This document shows, one piece after another, positions 34,765 through 44,210 of a DNA stretch of 51,199 nt. Numbering within the stretch: position 1 is the first letter of the stretch; each line of letters begins with the position of its first letter. The position numbers were made by a program, and so were the translations under genes. This DNA is from Bacteroidales bacterium (GTDB taxonomy: Bacteria > Bacteroidota > Bacteroidia > Bacteroidales > GCA-2748055), in contig JAIOZM010000021.1 in assembly GCA_021740585.1 (NCBI GenBank), forward strand, positions 1 to 51,199. Reading direction: 5' to 3'. The notes under the pieces were generated by a model, which had not been told where the DNA came from, did no database searches, and worked only from the letters and a program-made list of their open reading frames with translations.

Positions 34765-36381
34765 ATGAAGAGACTACGAAAAATCTATTTTTTGGCATTC
34801 TATATTGCGTTGTTTTCATTCGATTTGAATGCTCAAATCGAAGATTACAGCCTGTATTTGGAAGAAGTTATTATAGATGAATTGCCCGGTGTTCAGTCTT
34901 TTGCCATTGGCCAGTTTGACGGTAAATGGTTGATCGTGGGAGGCCGGCTCGATGGACTCCACCTCCGGCAGGCAAATTCCTCTTTCGATGTTGGACAAAA
35001 TAATAAAAACCTCATTGTGGTAGATCCTATATCGAAAGAAGTCTGGACAACTCCCTTATCTTCTCTGTCAATTAATTTACAGGAACACCTAAGTGCAACA
35101 AATCCAAATTTCTATCAAAACGAAAATACTTTATATTTTCTTGGTGGTTACGGATATAGCGCTGTCGCTGCCGATCATGTTACTTTTGATAAACTGGCAG
35201 CAATAAAACTGGATAAGCTTATCCCTGCCATTATAAATGGTGAAGCATTCGCTGGATTTATACGACAAATTTCTGATTCGCAGTTTGCGGTTACCGGTGG
35301 ACATCTGGAGAGAATTTACGATACCTATTATATTACCGGTGGACACAGGTTTGATGGAAGGTATAATCCTTTAAATATGCCGACCTTCACTCAGGAATAT
35401 ACAAATCAGATCAGGCGATTCCTTATAGAAGATGATGGGATTAATCTTTCTGTTACTCACCTTCAGGCCTATACCGATGCTGATAATTTGCACCGCCGCG
35501 ATTATAATGTTTCAGCACAAATTATGCCCAACCGACAACAAGGATTAACAGCATTTTCAGGAGTTTTTCAGGTTGCAGCCGACTTACCCTTTCTGAATTG
35601 TGTAAATATTGACAGTAGCGGCTATACAGTAAACAACGATTTTTCACAATATTACAATCATTACCATTGTGCTCATATACCTTTATATGACAGTCTGAAG
35701 AATGAGATGCATACAATCTTTTTTGGTGGAATTGCCCAGTATTTCGACTTAAATGGCGTTCTGACGCAGGACGATAATGTTCCTTTTGTTAAAACCATAG
35801 CGAGAGTTAGCAGAGATTCTTCCGGAACTATGACAGAGCATAAACTTAATATTGAGATGCCGGAGCTATTGGGATCCAGCTCTGAGTTTATGGCAAATAT
35901 TGACATGGAACATTATGAAAATGAAGTGATCAAACTCAACTCTTTTAGTGGAGACTCCATTTTTGCGGGTTATATTTTCGGTGGAATAACCAGCACGGCA
36001 GAAAATATTTTCTTTATTAATGATGGAACGCAAAGCTCTGCTACCAACAAGATATTCAAGGTGCATTTTGTCAGAAATACTGGAGTGGGAATCTCCAGAT
36101 TGAATCCTCAAAGCACCGGTAGCCTGAAAATGCAGATTTTTCCAAATCCGGTAAAAGCTGTTTTAAACATCAAATACAACCTGACTGTAAATACAAATGT
36201 GAAAATCAGCATTATTGACCTGGAGGGGAGAATTCTTTATGAAGAAAATATAGATAATAATCTGGCCGGAGAGCATATTTTTAGTAAATCTGTTCTCGAA
36301 CTTGGTAATGGAGGCGTTTATTTGATCCGAATTCAAACAGCTTCTGAAAATGCTGTTCAGAAGCTTATTTTAAAGAAATAG
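34765..36381 (+). CDS. secreted protein with T9SS type A sorting domain
   Basis: A 538-residue exported protein. Residues 1-22 form a signal peptide (ending LNAQ). The body has kelch-like glycine-rich segments (GGRLDG, GGYGYSAVAADH, TGGHRFDGRYN, FGGIAQYFDL, FGGITS) that suggest a beta-propeller. The last about 75 residues are a type A C-terminal sorting domain (QIFPNPVKAVLNIKY, then DLEGRILYEE and GVYLIRIQT), the signal for T9SS export and surface attachment. It has no nearby T9SS machinery. Function unknown. Confidence 0.88.
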   Translation: MKRLRKIYFLAFYIALFSFDLNAQIEDYSLYLEEVIIDELPGVQSFAIGQFDGKWLIVGGRLDGLHLRQANSSFDVGQNNKNLIVVDPISKEVWTTPLSSLSINLQEHLSATNPNFYQNENTLYFLGGYGYSAVAADHVTFDKLAAIKLDKLIPAIINGEAFAGFIRQISDSQFAVTGGHLERIYDTYYITGGHRFDGRYNPLNMPTFTQEYTNQIRRFLIEDDGINLSVTHLQAYTDADNLHRRDYNVSAQIMPNRQQGLTAFSGVFQVAADLPFLNCVNIDSSGYTVNNDFSQYYNHYHCAHIPLYDSLKNEMHTIFFGGIAQYFDLNGVLTQDDNVPFVKTIARVSRDSSGTMTEHKLNIEMPELLGSSSEFMANIDMEHYENEVIKLNSFSGDSIFAGYIFGGITSTAENIFFINDGTQSSATNKIFKVHFVRNTGVGISRLNPQSTGSLKMQIFPNPVKAVLNIKYNLTVNTNVKISIIDLEGRILYEENIDNNLAGEHIFSKSVLELGNGGVYLIRIQTASENAVQKLILKK

Positions 36382-36429
36382 CTTGTATTTGTGGCGTACC
36401 CAATATATAAGAAATTAGATTTCAATAAG

Positions 36430-37512
36430 TTATTCCCACAATCCATTCTCTTCAATAAACCCAATCAATATATCCGCCATTTTTCTGTGATCTTCAACCT
36501 CCGGATGCCCCTTAATATTTTCATAAGGGAAAAAGCAGGTGTAAATACTACTATCCTTTGTCAGTTCCACCGCTTTTTCAATATATCGCGGCCATGGAGA
36601 ATCCGCTTTTGTGGCATCCATACTTCCAAGGGCACAAATTATTGACGCTCCGGGATAAACGGTCCTGATTTTATTTAAAAAGTTAAAATACTCCTGAATA
36701 ATATACTCTTCGGATGGCTTTTGAGTCCCAAAGCGGGATATAAATTCAGGGTAATTGGGAATATTGACCAGCCAGGAATCGTTTTGAAATAAATTTATCA
36801 CTACGATATCAGGGTTTGCCCGTGTAAAGTCCCATAAACTTGCTGAATCTTCAGGATCTAAACGATAATACATTTCCTTCATAATCATTGGGAACCAACT
36901 CACGGTGATACCAATTCCTCCTTTGGCAGTGCAATAGTAATTCGCATCAAAATGCCGGGCGGTAAGCGCTCCGTAAGCTAAATAATTATTTGTAAATATG
37001 CTGTCGGAAGAGTCGCCAATTGTGTCCTCGATGGCATAGCCTGCGGTTATAGAATTTCCAAAAAACTCAATCGTGCGGTCTGACAGGGGGGTAGGTTCCA
37101 GAAAACGGCCTCCTTTTTCCGATTCAAATCCGTAAAAGTGGGTTTCTCCCCGATCCCATTCCGTTCTTTTGAATACTTCCAATTGATGTTTTCCATCAGG
37201 AATTCCTGATATTAAGGAATACCATTGCTTTTCTGCTTTAGGGTGAAAGAGTATTATACTGTCATTATCAAGAATGATATTATAATAATTCCTGCCATTT
37301 TCATCTTTTATAAGAGCTTTAACTTCTCTGCCTTCAAAATTAATTTTAATGGAGGTTCCCGGCCAGTAAACAATGGCAGAGGAATCGCTGTCGAGATTTA
37401 CCCTTCCGGTATATTGAATATTGGGGTGATTGAATGGAATATATTCGCCATCTTTTTTACAACTAAAGCTGAAAAATAAGAGGAGGATAAAAGCTAAATA
37501 AACGTTTTTCAT
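36430..37512 (-). CDS. SGNH/GDSL hydrolase lipoprotein (CE2-like acetylesterase)
   Basis: About 360 residues from the ATG at 37510-37512; an upstream ATG at 37551 would add 13 residues ahead of the signal peptide and is less likely. The signal ends FFSFSC, a lipobox, so it is a lipoprotein. A beta-sheet N-terminal domain is followed by an SGNH domain with block I at FFGNSITAGYA (nucleophile Ser), a block III-like NLFQNDSW, and a C-terminal GHPEVEDH stretch with the Asp/His pair. The layout is that of CE2 deacetylases of polysaccharides. It lies 40 bp downstream of the M14 gene on the same strand. Confidence 0.85.
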   Translation of the reverse strand: MKNVYLAFILLLFFSFSCKKDGEYIPFNHPNIQYTGRVNLDSDSSAIVYWPGTSIKINFEGREVKALIKDENGRNYYNIILDNDSIILFHPKAEKQWYSLISGIPDGKHQLEVFKRTEWDRGETHFYGFESEKGGRFLEPTPLSDRTIEFFGNSITAGYAIEDTIGDSSDSIFTNNYLAYGALTARHFDANYYCTAKGGIGITVSWFPMIMKEMYYRLDPEDSASLWDFTRANPDIVVINLFQNDSWLVNIPNYPEFISRFGTQKPSEEYIIQEYFNFLNKIRTVYPGASIICALGSMDATKADSPWPRYIEKAVELTKDSSIYTCFFPYENIKGHPEVEDHRKMADILIGFIEENGLWE

Positions 37513-37552
37513 GGCTAAATTTTTTATTTGTTGTTTCAGTATAACCGACATT

Positions 37553-39319
37553 TTACTTTTGGTTTAGAAAATATCTTGTCACAGGATATCTGTTATAGCT
37601 TTTTTCTGAATACTCTGAATTTTCATAAATAAATCTTAGCTGTGCATAGTGATTCGACCCAAAGTTGGGGTCGTCGGTTCTCATTTTTTCAAACCTTAAA
37701 GCTAAATCCGGGTCGTTCTTAAGAATATCTGCGGCTTTATCATCAAATACATAGGGTGAAAAATACTCTTTTCGGGAAAGAATTGCATCAAAAAAATTCC
37801 AGCTGAAAAAAGAATCTTCCCCCTCGGGCTCAAGCACCTGAACAATGTATTCATTGGAAATCTGATTGGTTGGAATCAGATAATCCCCCTGAAAGAAGGG
37901 AAGTGCTCCATGATACTTTTCGAGCATAATATTACTGTGTTTATAATGCCCGTTATATGCTTGGGGATAAGTTTTGTAATCTCTAATATAATAATAGTCA
38001 ACCTCTAATGTGGTATCCAAAGTTAGCTCTGTCATTTCAACCCCATTTAGTTTGAGCCGGTTAATTACCTCTCCCCAGGCTTGGGGAATAATATAAAAAT
38101 CGGGTTTGTTAACAGTTAATACCGGCTTATATTGGGTATAATTTTTAATTGGTTTTTCCCACGGACTTTCCCTGTCAAAATAGTAGGTTTCCTGTCCGCT
38201 TACTTTACTGGTTTTATATTTTATCTCGTAACCCTTGAAATTTATTGTCTCAAAATAACTGGTGTCCAGTTCCCAGCCAAGGACAAAATTTGATTTATTA
38301 CGGCTGTTTTCTTTGGCAATATTTCTGATATTTTGGATATCGCCGGCATTTTCGGAAAGAAATTGAGCCGTATGCATTATGTAATAATAGGTCGATAAAA
38401 CCCGGTCTTTGTATTCTTTAAACATGTGGGTTTCGAGGGTAAAACTAATGGTGTTAAAAAGTGAAGCATAACCGGTTGTATAGCGCGGATAATCCATGAA
38501 AGCAATAATTCCGTTTTCAGGATTTCGATTATCATAACTCATAACATAGGGAATGGATTCGAATGGAGTTTCTTTCATATCTCTGCTTAGTTTGGGTAGC
38601 ATCCGGTCGTAAAGATATTCGCTTATTCCCGGATCAAGTTTGTCTTTTTGATTGGCTATTACCGTTATGGTATATTGATAATCGGCTCCGTTAGAAGTGT
38701 GGGTGTCAATGAGAATGTCAGGATCCCATTTTTGAAATATTTCAACAAAAGATTTTACATTTTTAGTATCAAGTTTAATGAATTCCCGGTTCAGGTCCAT
38801 GTTCATAGAATTGGCCCGAAAGCCATGTTCCAACGGACCATTTTGATTTGCGCGATGGAATTCTCCCCGATTCAGGGCACCACCAATATTTAAAATGGGG
38901 ATAATAAGAATTACGGTATTTTCAAGGACTTCTTTATACTCTTGTGTATTTTCAAGTACTTCCTTGGCAAATTTAGCACTTGCGTCAATACCACAGGGCT
39001 CACCGGGATGAATGCCGTTGTTAATCATCATAACGCATTTGTTTTGCTTTTTTAAGGCAAGCGGATCAAAAACTTCATTCCCTGAAATAATGAAAAGATG
39101 AAGCGGTTTTCCCGAGTCAGTTTCACCTGCCGTTATTAGTTTGCAGCCGGAATAATTAGTCTCCAGGGATTGATAAAAATTTATAGTCTCACTCCAGGTC
39201 ATGGTTTGATTTTGCTCAAATTTTAAATCTGACTGTGAAAATGAAAGAGATGAATTTAAAATCAATAAGCCGGCAAGATGGAGAAGGATAGTGTTAAGAG
39301 GTGAAATTCTGTTAACCAT
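37553..39319 (-). CDS. M14-family zinc carboxypeptidase (secreted)
   Basis: A 588-residue exported peptidase with a signal peptide (residues 1-28, ending LSFS). The M14 zinc site is visible as NNGIHPGEPCG (HxxE, about 100-110) and DTHTSNG near 205-211 as the third-ligand His region. Such proteins trim C-terminal residues of peptides or act on peptidoglycan peptides; specificity cannot be told. It follows the HD gene by about 50 bp and is next to the SGNH lipoprotein gene, suggesting they act outside the cytoplasm together. Confidence 0.87.
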   Translation of the reverse strand: MVNRISPLNTILLHLAGLLILNSSLSFSQSDLKFEQNQTMTWSETINFYQSLETNYSGCKLITAGETDSGKPLHLFIISGNEVFDPLALKKQNKCVMMINNGIHPGEPCGIDASAKFAKEVLENTQEYKEVLENTVILIIPILNIGGALNRGEFHRANQNGPLEHGFRANSMNMDLNREFIKLDTKNVKSFVEIFQKWDPDILIDTHTSNGADYQYTITVIANQKDKLDPGISEYLYDRMLPKLSRDMKETPFESIPYVMSYDNRNPENGIIAFMDYPRYTTGYASLFNTISFTLETHMFKEYKDRVLSTYYYIMHTAQFLSENAGDIQNIRNIAKENSRNKSNFVLGWELDTSYFETINFKGYEIKYKTSKVSGQETYYFDRESPWEKPIKNYTQYKPVLTVNKPDFYIIPQAWGEVINRLKLNGVEMTELTLDTTLEVDYYYIRDYKTYPQAYNGHYKHSNIMLEKYHGALPFFQGDYLIPTNQISNEYIVQVLEPEGEDSFFSWNFFDAILSRKEYFSPYVFDDKAADILKNDPDLALRFEKMRTDDPNFGSNHYAQLRFIYENSEYSEKSYNRYPVTRYFLNQK

Positions 39320-39368
39320 AGGGACTTTCAGTTTTTAAGGAAAGAAAACAGTGTAAGTGAAGTTGAAT

Positions 39369-40232
39369 TTAAATATTTATATGCTGGTTTTTCAATTCAG
39401 TTCTGAGTTGAATAAAGAATTTTTGAATGTACATATCAGGGTTTTGAGAAATAATTGAATCGCAGATTTGATACATATCGCCTTTTCGCCTGAGTGCCTG
39501 TTGATGAATGGTTTTAACGACTGCAAGCGGACCTGTATTCTCATTGCCTCTACCTGATTCAACTCGTTGGATTTGTCTGTTGTATTGATCAAAGAACTCT
39601 TGAATCTGATTATACCTGGGCTTATGCATCCAAATTACTTCGGGCATGTTACTACAGTTGGAAAGAAAATTATTATACCGTCCCGAAAGATTAGCCATAA
39701 TTTTAAGTCCAAGATCTTCAAAAGGAATGGCTCTCATAAGATAAATTTCAGTATATCTGTAAATGCCAATGGTAGCCATGGCATCCATATCGTCACTAAT
39801 ATTTAAAGCTGTTAGAAGATTCGGCTTTCTGTCAACAATCATTGGGCCGGGACCATTATAGTTTTTATTGTCGTGTTTTTCTATAGAATTGAGAATTTCT
39901 TCAGGATTTGCTGGTTTTTTTTCATTTCCTGCTAAAAACTTAGTGCAAATATTTCGACCTGCCAATCCATGATCATGTCCTTGAGTGGTAATCATGCCGG
40001 AATCATGAAACATTGAAGCAATCAATAGTGCTTCTGTAAAATCATAATCCATGCTTACACCTATCTTCTGCATCTGTTGGAGAAGAAATTTTGCATTCAA
40101 CCATACCCGAAGATGATGATAGTGATCGTGCGACGGGAGAGGAGCATTTGAGAAAGCTTCTTTCAGATACAAAAAACTTTTTTTAAGCCAGATGTTTTCT
40201 GCCAGATTAATATTCTCAGATAAGGAAGTCAT
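39369..40232 (-). CDS. HD-domain phosphohydrolase
   Basis: A 287-residue HD-domain protein, cytoplasmic by absence of a signal. Metal ligands are visible as HDHYHHLRVW (about residues 35-44), MFHDSGM (H76, D77) and a later HDHGLAG, then EKHDNKNY. HD enzymes hydrolyse nucleotides or cyclic dinucleotides; no GGDEF-like partner or other clue fixes the substrate. The ATG overlaps the pyruvate kinase stop as TAATG (40230-40234), so the pair is coupled. Confidence 0.83.
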   Translation of the reverse strand: MTSLSENINLAENIWLKKSFLYLKEAFSNAPLPSHDHYHHLRVWLNAKFLLQQMQKIGVSMDYDFTEALLIASMFHDSGMITTQGHDHGLAGRNICTKFLAGNEKKPANPEEILNSIEKHDNKNYNGPGPMIVDRKPNLLTALNISDDMDAMATIGIYRYTEIYLMRAIPFEDLGLKIMANLSGRYNNFLSNCSNMPEVIWMHKPRYNQIQEFFDQYNRQIQRVESGRGNENTGPLAVVKTIHQQALRRKGDMYQICDSIISQNPDMYIQKFFIQLRTELKNQHINI

Positions 40233-41659
40233 TATATATAGCTTAGTTTTAGCATATTTGTTTTGCCTTTTTTATTAACAGGCATACTTCCAACATGAAT
40301 AATCACATCCCCTTCCTTGATTAGTTGTTTTTCTTTTAGAAAAGTTATAGAATGCTGAATGTAAGAATTCATTGTATCGCGTTCTACACCTATATAGGCA
40401 CGAACACCCCAAACCAAAGAAAGCATAGGCAATAAACTTTCATTATGGGTAATAGCAAATATATTTGCTTTGGGTCGGTACGATGAAATTTTAAAGGCGG
40501 TATAACCCGAATGTGTAAATGTAATTATAGCATTTGCCCCGGTTTGCTCGGCCATAAGCACGGCATTGTAACAAATTGAATCGGGAAAGAAGGTGGGAAG
40601 ACCTTTTACAGGCGGATGGTCTCTGAAATATTTAAATCCTTTTTCCTCGGTCCAGTCAATTATACTCTGCATGCTTTTTATCACTCCTGCAGGAAACTGG
40701 CCCACAGAAGTTTCTCCGCTAAGCATTAAAGTATCTGCACCATCAAGCACGGCATTGGCAACATCGGTTGCCTCTGCTCTTGTGGGTCTGAAGTTTGTTA
40801 TCATGCTTTCCATCATCTGGGTGGCAATAATAACCGGTTTAGAGGCATTGATACACTTTTCAACGATCTCTTTTTGTATCATAGGAACCCTGTCAAAATC
40901 GACTTCCACACCCAGATCTCCACGAGCCACCATAATGGCATCTGTGATATCAATAATGCCATCGATCTCTTCCAGTGCTTCAGGCTTTTCTATTTTTGCA
41001 ATAATACGGGCATTCTTCCTTGTCTTTTTTATCAATTCCTTTAAATCAATAATGTCGGTTACATGTCTTACAAATGATAAGGCGATCCAGTCTACATTAT
41101 GCTTCAGGGCAAACTCAGCATCTTCAATATCTTTTTCTGTAAGGCTGGGCAGGGAAATATTTGTGTTTGGGAAATTAACACCTTTTCGGGAGGATAATGG
41201 GCCACCATAAATAACTTTCGTAACTACCTGATCCTTTTTATTTGTGGAAATAACTTCGAGTTTAATTTTCCCATCATCAATTAAAATATGCTCGCCGGGA
41301 GAAACATCCAGTGGAAGTCTTTCATAACTCATGTACACCTTTTCAGCGTTTCCAATAACTTTTTCGCTGGTTAGGATTAAACCCGATCCGTTTTCAAGAA
41401 AGACATCATTATTTTCTACTTCCCCAATTCTGAGCTTCGGTCCCTGAAGGTCTGCGAGTATGGCTACTTTTGATTCTAATTCTTCGTTTAGTTCTCTGAT
41501 AAGAAGAATGTTTTTCAGGTGATCTTCATGGCTACCATGGGAGAAGTTTAAACGGCAAACATCGATACCTTCCATGAATAATTGTTTAAGCACTTCTTTT
41601 TTCTGAGTTGCCGGGCCCAGTGTAGCAATAACTTTGGTGTGTGATCTGTTTAATCGCAT
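40232..41659 (-). CDS. pyk: pyruvate kinase
   Basis: Final glycolytic enzyme, converting phosphoenolpyruvate to pyruvate with ATP formation. The 475-residue protein has the active-site segment IIAKIEKPEALEEID with the catalytic Lys, MVARGDLGVEV, and MLSGETSVG; the C-terminal domain is present. The residues around the activator site are not decisive for regulation type. It lies between the CAP-domain gene (35 bp) and the HD-domain gene (overlap), an unusual pairing for pyk. Confidence 0.96.
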   Translation of the reverse strand: MRLNRSHTKVIATLGPATQKKEVLKQLFMEGIDVCRLNFSHGSHEDHLKNILLIRELNEELESKVAILADLQGPKLRIGEVENNDVFLENGSGLILTSEKVIGNAEKVYMSYERLPLDVSPGEHILIDDGKIKLEVISTNKKDQVVTKVIYGGPLSSRKGVNFPNTNISLPSLTEKDIEDAEFALKHNVDWIALSFVRHVTDIIDLKELIKKTRKNARIIAKIEKPEALEEIDGIIDITDAIMVARGDLGVEVDFDRVPMIQKEIVEKCINASKPVIIATQMMESMITNFRPTRAEATDVANAVLDGADTLMLSGETSVGQFPAGVIKSMQSIIDWTEEKGFKYFRDHPPVKGLPTFFPDSICYNAVLMAEQTGANAIITFTHSGYTAFKISSYRPKANIFAITHNESLLPMLSLVWGVRAYIGVERDTMNSYIQHSITFLKEKQLIKEGDVIIHVGSMPVNKKGKTNMLKLSYI

Positions 41660-41694
41660 GTGTATGTTTTTTGAATTTTCAAAATTGCAAAATT

Positions 41695-42306
41695 TTATTG
41701 TTTTCTACCGAAATCCATCACACAATTAAATCTGTAAGTTTTATGATTTTGAATAGAAACGCCTATTGAATTATAATCGGGATTTAGCATATTCTTCCGG
41801 TGACCGAGATCAGAAATCCCTTCATCCACTAACAATTGGAGTACATTATCTAATGCTGACTCAAATCCATAGGCGCAATTTTCAGCTACAGCATTGTATT
41901 TGCCCATTACGGGTTCAAATCGTTTTTCAAATCGCTGATGGCCTGTGGTATTTCTCTGCCCCGATATTTTTGCATGTCCCAGGGCTATTTCATACAAATC
42001 TTCCTCAGAATGCAGCATAGGAAGATTTTTTGTTTTTGAAAGATCACGAATTAATGAGCGGGTATAGGAAGTGGATTTTTGATCCTTAAGAAATTCTTTT
42101 AAAAAGCTATCTGCAAATAACTCACCATCGTAACGGGCAAGATTTGTGAGTAGAATTACCTCTTTTTCTTCCTTCGATAAATAGGAGGAACCTGCAGCTG
42201 TGTTGGCTTTGTTGATAATATCTGCGTCCCATTGAGCCCAGGGATCTTGTCCTGACAAGCTGAATCCTAAAAAAAACAAGAATAATATGGTCGTAAACTT
42301 GTACAT
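41695..42306 (-). CDS. secreted CAP-domain (SCP/PR1-like) protein
   Basis: About 203 residues from the ATG at 42304-42306, where a clean signal peptide (ending SLSGQ) begins; the upstream ATG at 42345 would prepend 13 residues. The CAP domain covers about 50-200: LTNLARYDGELFADSF, ALGHAKISGQRNTTGHQRF with the conserved His residues, ENCAYGF, and the C-terminal GHRKNMLNPDYNSIGVS. CAP proteins bind lipids or act in wall and host interactions; a specific role is not shown. It is 39 bp downstream of the GNAT gene. Confidence 0.87.
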   Translation of the reverse strand: MYKFTTILFLFFLGFSLSGQDPWAQWDADIINKANTAAGSSYLSKEEKEVILLTNLARYDGELFADSFLKEFLKDQKSTSYTRSLIRDLSKTKNLPMLHSEEDLYEIALGHAKISGQRNTTGHQRFEKRFEPVMGKYNAVAENCAYGFESALDNVLQLLVDEGISDLGHRKNMLNPDYNSIGVSIQNHKTYRFNCVMDFGRKQ

Positions 42307-42345
42307 CCCGGTTTTAAAGTAATTAAAATAGATTTTATAATTCAA

Positions 42346-42774
42346 TTAAACATCCCTCAGCATAAAAACTTCATAATCTTCGAAGTTGGAGAAGCCCAAA
42401 TCCTTATATAATTTCTTTGCCTTGAAATTATCTTTATGAACTTCCAGTTTAACTTGAACCCCCTGTGATTTTATAAATTTTAGCGTTTCTTCCGCCAGCT
42501 GTTTTGCCATTCCTTTTCCCTGCCAATCAGGTTTGATTCCAAAATGGTGAAGAAAAAGTCTGCGGCCATCAAAAGTAAGCCAGCTGGTTCCAATAATCTC
42601 ATTACCAGTAGTTTCTTTCATTATAATCAGCCTGCCTCCATGATTATTACAATCTGTAATTGTCTTTGCTGTATCCCCTCTTTCCGGATTGCCCATACCT
42701 GTTGCAACCCAAAGCTCCTGAATTTCATTGAAGTCAGATTCTTTAAAATCAGTAAAATAAAAATCTTTTGTCAT
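42346..42774 (-). CDS. GNAT-family N-acetyltransferase
   Basis: About 142 residues when started at the ATG 42774; the longer ATG at 42822 would lie inside the upstream NfeD gene, so the shorter start is preferred. GNAT motif A is at FGIKPDWQGKGMAKQL (Q/RxxGxG/A, acetyl-CoA binding), and VHKDNFKAKKLYKDLGF is a typical motif B. Substrate unknown. It follows the NfeD stop by 13 bp and probably belongs to the mqnA-nfeD transcript. Confidence 0.88.
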   Translation of the reverse strand: MTKDFYFTDFKESDFNEIQELWVATGMGNPERGDTAKTITDCNNHGGRLIIMKETTGNEIIGTSWLTFDGRRLFLHHFGIKPDWQGKGMAKQLAEETLKFIKSQGVQVKLEVHKDNFKAKKLYKDLGFSNFEDYEVFMLRDV

Positions 42775-42787
42775 GTCAGATTGCCGC

Positions 42788-44200
42788 TCAGATTTTTTCA
42801 ACATGAATTTGTCCGGTTTCAAAACTTTTTACAATCACTTTTGAGCCTTTGTCTATAAATCCAATATTTGCAACCGCGTCATATGTTTCACCGTCAATAT
42901 CTACCAAACCTGAAGGTCTGAGCACCGTATGTGCAATACCTTCTTTCCCTACCAATAAAGCATTTTGCCCTTCAACACCAATAAATCCTTCTGATGTTTT
43001 TTGGGTTGTATCCAAGGCAAGGTGAGGAAACAGGGGTGAGGTAAAAAGTTTCTTCCCAAGATAGAGACTTATGATCAACGAAAGGAAAAGCGATACAATC
43101 ACCAGTCCGGTAGCTTTCAGTAAAACATTTAAAATCAGGGATATATCGCCTGAGTCAAAAACAAGGTTATCGACCATGGCCAATACAAGTCCACCAATAA
43201 TAAGAATCAATCCTGTGGCACCGGCTACCCCAAAACCCGGAATAGCAAATATTTCTACGGCAACTAAGATAACCCCCAGAACAAAAACAAGCATCTCCCA
43301 ATTATCGGCCAGACCTTCAAGATACAAAGGGGCGAAGTACAATGTTGCGGCCAGGACCGAAATAGCCAGCGGGAATCCAATACCCGGACTTTGCAGTTCA
43401 AAATAAAGTCCTCCTACGATACCCATTATTAACAAAGATTGCAGTATAGGGCTAAGAAGTAAACCGATAATAATATCAATAAATGTAGGACTATATTCTA
43501 TTAGTTCATATTCATTTATCCCGGCATGTTTAAGTAAATCGGGTATATTCTTTACTATTCCATCCGCGAAATTATACTTCAAAGCTTCCGTGGCAGTAAA
43601 AGTAAGTACCTTTCCTGTATCACTAACTTCCGGCACATACATACTTGGATCAACCATTGCTTCAGCTATGGCAGGATTACGTTTCCAGGTTATGGTGGTG
43701 TCATTTCCTGTAATTATAGTATCTTTTCCCTGAGCTTCAGCAGTAGCGCGCATGGTGGCTCTCATATACGACTGGTATTTATCAGGAACCTGCTCACCCG
43801 TCTGATTAACAACGGTTGCAGCTCCAATTTTACCGCCAGGCTTCATGTAAATACTATCACAGGCAATCGAAATAAGGGCTCCGGCTGAGGCTGCATTATC
43901 GTCAATGAAAACATACACTGGAATTTCAGAATTAAGTATTTTGGTACGAATGGAATCGGCCATATCAACCAGCCCACCATAGGTGTTCATATGAATGATA
44001 ATGATATCGGCACCTTTCTCATTAGCTTCACTAAAGGCTTTTTGTGTAGTCCTCCAAACCGGTTTGGCTATCTGCTCCTTAATATCATATTTATAAACCA
44101 ATTGTTTGGACGGAGGATTGCTTACCTGGGCAGAACTAAAGAAGAATACTCCTAAAGTAATGAGCAATGTGTAAAACGAGTTTTTAGTTATGATCTTCAT
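42788..44200 (-). CDS. NfeD family membrane protein with ClpP-like serine protease domain
   Basis: A 470-residue protein: signal peptide (1-24), a ClpP/SppA-like protease domain (about 32-235), four or five membrane segments (about 240-385), and a C-terminal OB-fold NfeD domain (about 395-470). The catalytic Ser is S105 in NAASAGALIS, and the Gly-Gly backbone block is MNTYGGLVDM. Long NfeD proteins of this kind are linked with a stomatin/prohibitin partner (slipin) in many genomes, but none is adjacent here. It lies 10 bp after mqnA. Confidence 0.92.
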   Translation of the reverse strand: MKIITKNSFYTLLITLGVFFFSSAQVSNPPSKQLVYKYDIKEQIAKPVWRTTQKAFSEANEKGADIIIIHMNTYGGLVDMADSIRTKILNSEIPVYVFIDDNAASAGALISIACDSIYMKPGGKIGAATVVNQTGEQVPDKYQSYMRATMRATAEAQGKDTIITGNDTTITWKRNPAIAEAMVDPSMYVPEVSDTGKVLTFTATEALKYNFADGIVKNIPDLLKHAGINEYELIEYSPTFIDIIIGLLLSPILQSLLIMGIVGGLYFELQSPGIGFPLAISVLAATLYFAPLYLEGLADNWEMLVFVLGVILVAVEIFAIPGFGVAGATGLILIIGGLVLAMVDNLVFDSGDISLILNVLLKATGLVIVSLFLSLIISLYLGKKLFTSPLFPHLALDTTQKTSEGFIGVEGQNALLVGKEGIAHTVLRPSGLVDIDGETYDAVANIGFIDKGSKVIVKSFETGQIHVEKI

Positions 44201-44210
44201 TTTTTTGTTC

